NCBI RefSeq assembly: GCF_000204055.1
Contig: NW_006768816.1
Location: 1 to 64,000, forward strand
From: Melampsora larici-populina 98AG31
Taxonomy: Eukaryota > Basidiomycota > Pucciniomycetes > Pucciniales > Melampsoraceae
Direction of reading: 5' to 3'
DNA: 64,000 nt
A program made the position numbers and the translations under genes. Shown in pieces: positions 22,244 through 30,833 of the stretch. Below the pieces are notes generated by a model, which was given only the letters and a program-made list of their open reading frames with translations, searched no databases and had not been told where the DNA came from. The stretch's first letter is position 1. Each line of letters starts with the position of its first letter.

Positions 22244-25200
22244 CTATTCTTGTGGTTGTGTTTTGTTGGATGGGAGTGGTTGGTCCGTAGCTTTCGCCCA
22301 GACCCATCTGTTTGCAAATCTCCATGTGGAGTTGCAATAGTTGGCGACGAGTTTGAAACATTTTGGGTTTGAGAGGATGCGCTTGTCCAGTTTCCCGGAG
22401 AATTCGAGTAAGTTGTGTTCGAGTTGGTTTCGGTGCTGTTCGTAATTCTGGCAAATGAAGAGAAAATGTTCAACATTTTCAATGCCCTCCTGGCATGTAC
22501 ATACCGGGTCAATTGGTTGGGTGAATCTATTTAGGTACGCGTTGAGAGGTGCATGACCTGAGCGTAACTGAGTGAGTGTTGCAACTTCATGCTTCAATAA
22601 TTTCGAGAGTCCGTCTAGGTGTTGTTTGGGCTGTGGTTTGTGTCCTAATCTGGTTGATTCCTTCTCGTCGAAAGTTTCTGTCTGCTCAGTTCTCCATTCC
22701 TTGATGGCAGCTAAAAAGGCTGCAGTGTTCGGAGTGTTAGTGAAGGTACTTGGTAGGGAACGTTTAGCTAATGAGTTCGCAATCTTATCTGCCTCCTCAT
22801 TTCCTGGGATCCCTTTGTGGCCAGGGCACCACCTCACGGTGATGCGCATATCTGGAAATCCCTGATGCAGGCATCGTAGGATCTTAAAGGTGGTCTGTCG
22901 GTTGTCCAGCGAAGAAATCGATGACGAGTTTGAATGTAAGTCCTTGATAACGCCTTGGTTGTCGAGTACTATGGTGGTGCGGCGTGTTGAGTGAGTTGCC
23001 ATCTCGAGGGCCATTTGGAGGCCTAGTTGTACCCCTCGGTACTCGGCTTGATATATGCCGTGGGATCGTGCTGGGCCTAAGTGTTCGGATTTGGAAGTTC
23101 TGCTGTTTGCGCACCATGCCGCTGCTGCCGTAGTCTTCTTCGGTATTCGAGAGCCGTCTGAAAAAATCAGTAGATGTTGGGCTGAGGGTTTTAGTTGTAA
23201 AGTGTTGGCTTTTGCTACGTTCTCGTCCTCTTGCAGGACAGTGGAGTAGTTCAATGGTCGTATGAGGGTTGAGGCTGGGTCGACCGGGAGTTGTGTTACG
23301 AATTCTTCAAATTTCTCGTGTAGAGGATGCTGAAAGAAAAGATGGAATGGATTGCGGTGACTTTTTGGGTTCGTGACTTGTGCTTGTTGGATGAGCTGGA
23401 AAAAGGGGTGAGTCCTGGACTTAGCTAGGGATCTTGCCATGAAGCTCAGACTCTTGCCTTGGAGACGAGCTTTGGCCGGGGTGATGTTGAGGTCGTGGCG
23501 CAGGAAAGTTGCGGGGGTGGTGCTGAGAGCACCCAGTGCGGCTCTTGCGCATATGTTGTCGATAATCGTGAGCTGGTCTGTGAAGAATTTTGATGGCTCC
23601 GTTGGGAGCCAGGCCATCGCGCCGTAGTCGGTGGCCGCGTGTATGGTGGTCGTCATGAGTATCCTGAAGAGGTGGGGTGGGATTCCCCATCCTGTCTTCG
23701 ACAGGCCGGCAAGGAATCCCGCGCGTTGACGTCCTTTTGCTATTACGTCAAGGCGTTGCTGTTTGAAACTTAGCTTGTCGTCAATCTTGACACCAAGCCA
23801 CTTTGCGAAAGATGAAGGCTGGATCTGCTTCCTATCCGCAAAGTCTATCGTGGGGATGATTTTGTGTGATTGGAGGCTGAAGAGCACCCAAAAGGTTTTC
23901 TTTGTGTCGAAGATTGCACCGTGGTCGCGAGCCCATTGCTGTTGTCGATATGATAGCGTTCTCATTTGGGAGCTGAGCTGGTGTGTGTCGTTGGCTGATG
24001 ACAGAAGGACCACATCGTCTATAAAGCCCAAGGCCGACGCTGTAGGAATATTGTCAGTTATCTCCAAGAGGGAAGAGTTGTATAAGAGATAAAGTAGAGG
24101 TGATAGAGGCGAGCCTTGCGGCAGGCCATACTCAAGTGGGAAAGGGTCGGATTCGAATCCATTGAAGGTAAGGGTTGTTGTTCGTGCCGTGAGAAAGTCT
24201 TGTATGACATTAAGCGTTTGAGTATTGATACCTTTCCTTTCGAGGGTATCGAGGAGTCGTGGGTGGTGTACTGAGGGAAAGGCCGACTTGACGTCTGCGA
24301 ACAGAGCGCCAACTACCTTTCCTCTGGACCATTCTCGTTTGATCCAGGAGACCAGGTGGACCAGAGCTTCTTGACTGGATCTTTCTGGTCTCCCTCCGTA
24401 GTGTCCATCGTGGATGAGTTTGAGTTTTTCAGCATGTCCTGATAAGTGAACTGTCAGCAATTTTTCGTATATTTTGCTGAGCGTTACCAGTAGCGCAATT
24501 GGACGATAAGCGGACGCCTTGGTGTAATCAGGCTTCCCCGGTTTTGGTATCATCACTGTGACCGCCTTTTTCCAGGCTCGTGGGATAAGGCCGGTTATAG
24601 TGATGCATTGGAATAGGAACTTTACGTGTGTTTTTACAGTATCCCAGATGAGTTTCCAGACCCAGTTCTGGATCCCATCGCCTCCTGGGGCTTTTTTCGG
24701 TGGGCTGTTGTTGACGATGGCGGTTAGTGATTCGGTGGTGATGACAGAAAGGAGCGTAGGTGTTCTTTCCTGTGAAGGGCGGTCGGTGATTGGGAAGATC
24801 AGGTGGTTAGTGCTGTCTAAGCGACACGGTGCAGTCGCCACGCATGTAGCTGCAAACAGCGCTTCGGCCTTTTCTTCATTAGTTGAACAGGTTAGTCCCT
24901 CATCTGTGATGATGGTGCTCACCAGCGACGAGGCTTTCCTGCCTGACGCTATTTGCTTAGCTTGAAACAGATTGGTGTGGTCCACACTTGAGAGAAATTG
25001 TCTCCAAGAAGACTCTTTTGCCTTGTCGATCGCTCGGTTGAAAGCGTTGCGAGCTTTCTTATAAGCCTGGTGTGATTCGGTTGAGCGGTCCTTTTTCGCC
25101 GCTCGTCGAAGCCTAACGGCTTCCTTCCGTAGTGGGTCCAGGACTTCTGGGCGCCACCACGCTTTGTGCTTGCCGTAGGTGGTCTTTTTCGGGGAGTTGT

Positions 25201-26137
25201 TGTTCAGGCCGTTGACAATGGCCGTTCGTAATGATTCATCAAATTCTTCAATGTCGTCTCGTGTGGTTAGTGGGATTAGTTTTGGAAGGGAGGTTGTTAG
25301 CTCTTGCTTTAGAAAGGCGCTCTCAACCTTATTCCAATTCTTTTTCTCTTTTGATTGTGATTGGGACAAGTTTTCATCGCCATTTTTTGTGGAAAAAATG
25401 GTGATGATCGCTTGATGGTCGGATTGGTGACTGATGATATCGTCTTCGTCAATGTAGCATGTGATCGTGGCGTCGTCCAGGTCTTCATTTACCCAAACCT
25501 GGTCTATGGAGGTGCCTTCCGTGTTTTCCAATCTTACACCAAAAGTGGGTATTCCTTTTGGGGATCGTAAGCTGAGGCCCCAGCTGGTGAGCATTTCGAT
25601 CAGTTTCTCGGAGTTTTTGTCGTTGGTTTTGCTATGGCTTGGATTCCATAAAGGAGAGTGGAGGTTTGCGTCAGTGGTGCATATTGTTGGTAGGAGTTGG
25701 GTGGTAAGGGGGGCCTTCTGGAGCACTTCCGTGAATGCCTCGAATCCATCAAGCGTGTTTTGGGGGTTATAAACACTGGCTATCAGTATTGTGTAGCCGC
25801 GGATAGTTATAGTACCCACCGCTAGATTTCTAGACGGTGAAAAGATGGGGTTGATTATGGGGTTTAGCGCTTGTTTGATATATAAGCAAGCCCTCGGCCT
25901 GTCCTCCTCCTTGGGGGAGCGCGGGGTAGGGCAGATGAGGGTCCAATTCGTGAGGTTGAGTGGGAGGTTGTCAATGGGGTTTACATAAGGTTCTTGTAGG
26001 GAAATGATAGAAAAAAGTGAAGTGATGTTTGAATTAAAAAGGGAGTGTGTGACATATTTGGAATGCTTGCAGTTCAGTTGTAGAACGCCGGCTGAGTGGT
26101 CAATATTGAGCTTATCTTTTAGATGGTTCTCTAACAT
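22244..26137 (-). CDS. LINE ORF2: endonuclease, reverse transcriptase, RNase H
   Basis: The 1297-residue polymerase of the LINE; it nicks target DNA and copies the element RNA by target-primed reverse transcription. The N-terminal APE-type endonuclease has ISLQEPYVNP, TTDANLHSPLWN, SIDQVWVNEDL and the terminal SDH of HQSDHQAI. The RT domain spans roughly residues 470-760 with SAYRPIALL, GALFADVKSAFPSV, YGLPQGSPLSPLLY and the catalytic FIDDV box. RNase H has LLIFSDGSR, YQAEYRGV, IVLDNQGV and PGNEEADKIAN, with all acidic residues present. A C-terminal Cys/His cluster (CTCQ...EHFLFIC) follows, as in Tad-type elements. No stop or frameshift. Its ATG overlaps the ORF1 stop codon in ATGTTAG. Confidence 0.95.
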   Translation of the reverse strand: MLENHLKDKLNIDHSAGVLQLNCKHSKYVTHSLFNSNITSLFSIISLQEPYVNPIDNLPLNLTNWTLICPTPRSPKEEDRPRACLYIKQALNPIINPIFSPSRNLAVGTITIRGYTILIASVYNPQNTLDGFEAFTEVLQKAPLTTQLLPTICTTDANLHSPLWNPSHSKTNDKNSEKLIEMLTSWGLSLRSPKGIPTFGVRLENTEGTSIDQVWVNEDLDDATITCYIDEDDIISHQSDHQAIITIFSTKNGDENLSQSQSKEKKNWNKVESAFLKQELTTSLPKLIPLTTRDDIEEFDESLRTAIVNGLNNNSPKKTTYGKHKAWWRPEVLDPLRKEAVRLRRAAKKDRSTESHQAYKKARNAFNRAIDKAKESSWRQFLSSVDHTNLFQAKQIASGRKASSLVSTIITDEGLTCSTNEEKAEALFAATCVATAPCRLDSTNHLIFPITDRPSQERTPTLLSVITTESLTAIVNNSPPKKAPGGDGIQNWVWKLIWDTVKTHVKFLFQCITITGLIPRAWKKAVTVMIPKPGKPDYTKASAYRPIALLVTLSKIYEKLLTVHLSGHAEKLKLIHDGHYGGRPERSSQEALVHLVSWIKREWSRGKVVGALFADVKSAFPSVHHPRLLDTLERKGINTQTLNVIQDFLTARTTTLTFNGFESDPFPLEYGLPQGSPLSPLLYLLYNSSLLEITDNIPTASALGFIDDVVLLSSANDTHQLSSQMRTLSYRQQQWARDHGAIFDTKKTFWVLFSLQSHKIIPTIDFADRKQIQPSSFAKWLGVKIDDKLSFKQQRLDVIAKGRQRAGFLAGLSKTGWGIPPHLFRILMTTTIHAATDYGAMAWLPTEPSKFFTDQLTIIDNICARAALGALSTTPATFLRHDLNITPAKARLQGKSLSFMARSLAKSRTHPFFQLIQQAQVTNPKSHRNPFHLFFQHPLHEKFEEFVTQLPVDPASTLIRPLNYSTVLQEDENVAKANTLQLKPSAQHLLIFSDGSRIPKKTTAAAAWCANSRTSKSEHLGPARSHGIYQAEYRGVQLGLQMALEMATHSTRRTTIVLDNQGVIKDLHSNSSSISSLDNRQTTFKILRCLHQGFPDMRITVRWCPGHKGIPGNEEADKIANSLAKRSLPSTFTNTPNTAAFLAAIKEWRTEQTETFDEKESTRLGHKPQPKQHLDGLSKLLKHEVATLTQLRSGHAPLNAYLNRFTQPIDPVCTCQEGIENVEHFLFICQNYEQHRNQLEHNLLEFSGKLDKRILSNPKCFKLVANYCNSTWRFANRWVWAKATDQPLPSNKTQPQE

Positions 26138-27837
26138 TGAGTGTGAGAAGGATTAGCTTGGGCAACCACGTTAATATATGGCGAAGAGCTGGGGTTGTGC
26201 GGTGGGAGTTGACTTGCAATTCTCACTGGGCACGTTGGGGCAAATGGGTGGTGAAGGAAATCAGCATGATTGTCCTTGAACAGCCGTGGTAAGTTGGAGC
26301 TGGGGTCTGCTTTCAATTTACCGCGTGCGCAGGCAATGCATTTCATGGCTGAAGAACCTTTCACTGGACAGTTGTGAGAGTGATGTTCTCCAGAGCAATA
26401 TGGGCACATTGGAGCTAATTTACAAGCCGCTGCTGTGTGGCCCACTCCTTGGCAATTAAAGCACCAGGTGGGGGGTGGTCCGCTGAGTTCTGTTCGGTGC
26501 CGTCCTCTCCCTTGCCACACTTTTGTGCGCGCTGCTAAGGTAGCTTCATTTAAAGTCTTAAACCCAATCAGCAGGGAGGAATGCCGCTTTGCTGTGTCAA
26601 CAGCCGTATCTTTCTTTAACCACCTCACGAAGAGGGCGTTATCGAGCAGATCGCCATTGCATATCTTGAGAAGATCAACATCTTCTGGGCGAGTGGGGTT
26701 GAACGTGGTAGGAATACCATGAACAATGATGGAATGTACCTCCTGCTTCAAAGCTAGGTTTGGTGAGACATTCGGTAGCCAGCTTGCGACTTGGCCGCGT
26801 AGAGCTTGGACTTGTTTTTGGGAGTCGAGGTAAACTACCAGGTCATTCGACGGGTGGCGGTGGATGTTCCTAACCATGATGGTGGATGCATCATCCATAG
26901 AAACCTTTATGTTTTGTTCTTTCAGAACCGCGTTGAGGCTCCTGATAAGTTCAGGAATAGTTTTTCCTGCGCCTGATATGTTCGACGGGTCTTGTTGAGT
27001 AAGCGTCAGTGAGGCCTCTGACTTTGACCGAGCCGTTTTCTTTGGTTGAGCACGAGAGCTTTGCTGGCCTTGAGCTGCCTCTGGTACATTTTTCGAAGCA
27101 GCCAAGGCATAAGAGCTTTTTGCCTGGCCTGGCTGCTTTTGTTGTGGTTGCTGAGGCTGGCCTGGTATCACTACCGATGCCAGTTTTGCCACTTGCTCGG
27201 TGAGCGCGTCAAATTTAGCTGACCACACGTCATTTCGGAACTCAAATTGAGCATTTGGAGCGAGAGAGGAGGGGGAGGGGGAGGCTGTCTGACGGCTCGG
27301 ATCGAACACCACTCGCCTAGCCTCGTTGAGGCTGGCTTGTTCTTGGATGAGTCCGGTGAGCACTAGTATGTCGGCCGCCGATTTGACGTCCACATTGATC
27401 GATTTGGTTCGTTTTGACTTGGGAACCAAAGTTGCTCTCGATACTTCGAGCAACTTTTGGATCAAAACACCAATGGGTTTAGCTGAGGCACCGGAACCAC
27501 CGGGAAACAATCGGGCGATTCGAACCGAACGGGGAGTTCCGGTGATGTCCTCAGTCTCGTCAAGAGGGCTAGGTGATGGAGCTCTCTGTCGGTGGCGTTT
27601 CCTCAAGCTCTCCAGCGTAGCTGGGGTGCTCGATGCAGAACCGAAGATGGCTTGGGAGGGGAGGGAGACCTTGTCGAGGGATTTGGGGGCCATCTGATGC
27701 GTTTTGGGCGTGGTCGTCGTCGTATGACCCGTCAGGTCTGACGCAACCATCGCGTCCATCGCGTCGTCGTTTGTTGACACGTCGTCCCTTGCGATTGAGT
27801 TCTCCTGCCTTTCAGGTATCGGAGGTCCTTCTTCCAT
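26131..27837 (-). CDS. LINE ORF1: Gag-like nucleic-acid-binding protein
   Basis: 568 residues. It would coat the element RNA in the ribonucleoprotein particle. The first half is low-complexity (Ser, Pro, Thr, Gln rich). Near residue 460 come zinc-knuckle motifs: CFNCQGVGHTAAAC (CX2CX4HX4C), then CPYCSGEHHSHNC and a partial CIAC. It is intact. The last codons (TGT TAG) contain the ATG of ORF2, so ORF2 is probably translated by termination-reinitiation or a related mechanism. The first in-frame ATG (MEEGPPIPERQ) is taken as the start. Confidence 0.9.
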   Translation of the reverse strand: MEEGPPIPERQENSIARDDVSTNDDAMDAMVASDLTGHTTTTTPKTHQMAPKSLDKVSLPSQAIFGSASSTPATLESLRKRHRQRAPSPSPLDETEDITGTPRSVRIARLFPGGSGASAKPIGVLIQKLLEVSRATLVPKSKRTKSINVDVKSAADILVLTGLIQEQASLNEARRVVFDPSRQTASPSPSSLAPNAQFEFRNDVWSAKFDALTEQVAKLASVVIPGQPQQPQQKQPGQAKSSYALAASKNVPEAAQGQQSSRAQPKKTARSKSEASLTLTQQDPSNISGAGKTIPELIRSLNAVLKEQNIKVSMDDASTIMVRNIHRHPSNDLVVYLDSQKQVQALRGQVASWLPNVSPNLALKQEVHSIIVHGIPTTFNPTRPEDVDLLKICNGDLLDNALFVRWLKKDTAVDTAKRHSSLLIGFKTLNEATLAARTKVWQGRGRHRTELSGPPPTWCFNCQGVGHTAAACKLAPMCPYCSGEHHSHNCPVKGSSAMKCIACARGKLKADPSSNLPRLFKDNHADFLHHPFAPTCPVRIASQLPPHNPSSSPYINVVAQANPSHTQC

Positions 27838-28294
27838 CGGAGGGCGCGACAGAAGGGGGTTGATTGAGAGAATTGATGAAGAAGTTGAGAAAAGTGAGAT
27901 CGATTGAGAGAAAAGTGATCAGGAGAAAGCGGTGGATGACTACTGGCGCAGTCACGGAGGTGGTCACGTGACAAATTACGAAAATTTGGTACGAGACAGG
28001 TTCCTCCGGCGGCTGGCACATGAAGCTCACGTGGATTCGATGTCTACATCATAAACGCTATGAGCTACACGTGCTAGCCAGCGTGAGGCTCACCTGATGT
28101 GACAACGTAGCTGAAGCGGCTCACCTGTTCATGAGTGAGCTAGATCACCCTGTTATGATGCGAGATATGAACGGGTAAGTCATCACCTTGTTAGAGCATC
28201 GCCACCGGTGATAGCTAAAACACGCTCATTTGGGGCGGGTATCCCAGCCTGTCACTCATTACTGTTAAGACGTAAGAAGCCAAAAGTAGTGACT

Positions 28295-28365
28295 AGACTT
28301 GGATTCGAACCAAGGACCCTTACATGTGTAGGGACACAACTCGTATGTGATGCCTTAACCACCAC
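28295..28365 (-). repeat. tRNA-like segment with Pol III box A and box B (possible SINE head)
   Basis: On the minus strand TGGTTAAGGCA (28351-28361) fits box A, and GGTTCGAATCC (28301-28311) is a perfect box B inside a CTT/AAG-closed T-arm. About 40 nt separate them. No matching acceptor stem can be folded, so this is not a functional tRNA. A tRNA-derived SINE head or tRNA pseudogene is more likely. A TTTT run follows shortly after. Confidence 0.5.
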
Positions 28366-28506
28366 CCCGGGCAAACACGTGACGCATCCTGGGATGCGTC
28401 GCGCGGACGCTACATATGCGCCGTGGTTTTACAAGACCCCCCCCTTGGCCCCGGGTCGGCGTCCGCGTGACGCATCCTGCGCAGCGTCACGTCCTTGCCC
28501 GGGGTG
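28364..28506. repeat. GC-rich foldback: CCCCGGGCAA termini
   Basis: The left arm CCCCGGGCAAACACGTGACGC is mirrored at the right by GCGTCACGTCCTTGCCCGGGG. Inner GACGCATCC / GGATGCGTC and GCGCGGACGC / GGCGTCCGCG repeats make the whole 143 bp one large hairpin. It abuts the tRNA-like segment. No target duplication identified. Confidence 0.55.
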
Positions 28507-29668
28507 CACTAGGCTACCCAGTCTATGTTCTCCAACCCCATACGGTCACATGACTATGTGATTAGGTTGCACACAGAACCTAGTATGAGGTATCCACAAC
28601 AATTACCTGTGGGAGACAAAAATCGTGGCCACCACCCATGGCATGCATATTTCAGGATGAGCCCCGTCTCCGGCGGAGGCGGGGAACTCCGATGCACCGA
28701 ACCGTCGGGGCGGTAGTCGGGCAGAAGCTGTATGGTACCCGACCCCGACCCGGTTCCGACGGGTCGGGAGCCGGGCTGGGGTAGGAAGATCCCCGAAAAT
28801 TCTCGGAGAACCGAGCCCCCGTATAGATTTATAAACAATGTATATATTGTATGTATTCAAGAAGGACAGAGCGGATAGATACAAGTAATCAAAAGAATTT
28901 AAAGAGAGAATAGAATAAGTGAGGTTGGCATAAAACAAAGGATGTGATCGATCCGTAAAAAAATTGAAGTACAGATAAAAGATGGATGGATACTGTTTGA
29001 TGAGATTTAGAAAGCGAGGTTGATAAGAAACATCGAGAAGAGTAAAGCATAAAGTGATATAAAACAAGAGTCGTAATTGATCAGTCCAAGAACGAGTAGA
29101 TACTGATAGTGAGGAGAATGGAAACAAATGATCGGTCCAGAAGGTGAAGATCATATGAACAATGATCAATCAATGATCGCTATGGGTTCGGTCTGACAAC
29201 CAGGTGATACATACAACGGGCCAAAAACACGATACCATTCCTTGAGGCACAGAAGCGCTTCTACACTCAAATCCGAGAGCCTACTTCTTTGAGGTGTCAA
29301 AATTACCTTGGTCTTTGAAAAGGCACCCTCAGAGGGAGCGCTGGTAGCAGGAATGGCCAAGTACTTCATGGCCATCTCACTCAAAATTGGATAGCTTTTG
29401 ACTTTGCTTTTCCGATCGAGTAGAATGTCTTCATCAGAAGGTGCAACTAGATCACTTAAATAACGACTGAGTTCGCTCTTGAATGAAGCCGGGCCGGTGT
29501 TTGTCCCATAGATCTCGGCCCCAAAGTATGAATGACTCGTGCTTTTCAAGGCTTGATGTGCATCTTGATCGGGTGATCTAAACTTCAAGGCTTCAGAGCA
29601 AAACATCTCTTTCAGTTTTGCTGGAGACGTATCATAACAATCTAAAAGCTCGGACTTGGCCTATCATA

Positions 29669-29820
29669 CAGCTGTTCCTGGATTGCTTGCTTTTCTTACA
29701 TGTTTTTCTTGACAATTTTTACATTTTTACATTTTTTATTTTTTTTGTAACTGAGTCCCAGTACCTGTTAAATATATCCCACATTCCTCAGATACGCTCT
29801 GGGATTGCTGCACAAGGTGT
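29669..29820 (+). repeat. Left terminal inverted repeat of the Tc1/IS630-like element
   Basis: CAGCTGTTCCTGGATTGCTT at its tip, then TTTTTACATTTTTACA, CCCAGTACCTGTTAAA and CTCTGGGATTG. The same series occurs in the same order on the minus strand from 37292 downwards. Confidence 0.85.
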
Positions 29821-30547
29821 TTGTGAATTCTTTTGACTATTGAAATCTGCTACACTCATGTCGGACATGATAATTGGCCTTTCACAGCCCAATCTGTATT
29901 GTACAAACCTGTGACAGCCTGGTAAGTTGTTCCACCACTCAATTGCGCGGCCGAGCCTCTCAACCTCTCACCGATGCTGCTTGATCTCGACTTATTCATA
30001 TCTTTTCATTTCAACTTTGGTCCATCTCATTTCATCGCTTAGCTCAATATTGCTTGTGGCCGTGAAAGAGTAAGTCTCATTTGTTGACCTTTCAACTTAT
30101 CTTGTAAATTCTTCTCTTTTTGATCGATCGATTGTTGCACCAGGTATTGTCAATCATAGCCGGATCTATGATGTGATACCTGGATTTGGTTCGAATGCAT
30201 CCGGATGTGCTTTTGAACCATGAAGCAACAGATCGTCTTGATGGTTCACATACTAACTAATAATGTATACCTTGACATCTCTCAGATCGATCCAGTCTTG
30301 GACCAACACTTTTGGTCTTTGAAATCTCAAATAAACGATCTTGAACGCCTCCGATCATTGGAATCGCAAATAAACGATCTTGATATTGGATTGTAACTAC
30401 AAAAAGTAAGTTGACCACCTACTTTTCCTGAGGTCTGGTAGGATTAATACTCATATACATTCCATTGATTCCTTTTGGGTTTGAATTGAATTAGAAAGTT
30501 TGATTGTTACCATTGATCAAAACTTGTTATAAAACCTGATAGTAGAA

Positions 30548-30800
30548 ATGAAGTTGTATGGAAGCAACAATTTGTCCAAAGACACAGATGACCATGATAT
30601 CAACTGGCATAAACAAGCAAGTAGTGATCGAAGAGATGGCAAATTAAGTTCATCCAATAGTCAAATAAGCAATGAAAGACCAAAAGGTGAGTTTGTGAAT
30701 GGCCCAAGTGAAATTGTGATATGGCAAATAATCTGACTATGTTTGATTTGGATTAGCGCATCAATTAAATGATAGTATCGATGGTGGTCAGATTAATTAA
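30548..30800 (+). CDS. Possible small spliced ORF (60 residues)
   Basis: Exon 30548-30686, intron 30687-30756 (GTGAGT donor, GATTAG acceptor), exon 30757-30800 with TAA. The product would be hydrophilic, with many Asp, Ser and Asn, and resembles nothing I know. A second small piece just upstream (about 30293-30396) reads as a short coiled-coil-like peptide in which SQINDL occurs twice. Both may be 5' exons of the large gene at 30834 rather than separate genes. Confidence 0.25.
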
Positions 30801-30833
30801 AATGGGTTTAAAACAGCACAAAGTTTAACTCGA

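Larger units (their letters stand above)
22032..28007 (-). mobile_element. Apparently full-length Tad-like LINE retrotransposon
   Basis: A 5976-bp non-LTR element on the minus strand. It is bounded by a perfect 14-bp target-site duplication, GGCGGCTGGCACAT, at 22018-22031 and 28008-28021. The 3' end is at the left, where the minus strand ends in a run of about 13 A directly against the duplication. It carries two uninterrupted ORFs (ORF1 27837-26131, ORF2 26137-22244) overlapping by 7 nt, a roughly 170-nt 5' leader and a roughly 210-nt 3' region. An ORF1 with zinc knuckles plus endonuclease, reverse transcriptase and RNase H in ORF2 points to the Tad clade. Intact ORFs and a perfect duplication indicate a young, possibly competent insertion. 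Confidence 0.93.

Noticed and set aside
22572..25772. Several plus-strand frames across the LINE
   Set aside because: They lie opposite the intact ORF2 and show no independent motif; shadows of the real gene.
28295..28365. A functional tRNA gene
   Set aside because: Box A, box B and a T-arm are visible, but no acceptor stem pairs and the anticodon arm is not convincing.
28208..28561. 117-codon plus-strand frame with LGFEPRTLTC
   Set aside because: It runs through the tRNA-like box B (the FEPRT pattern is a familiar product of translating T-arm sequence) and the GC foldback; not a gene.
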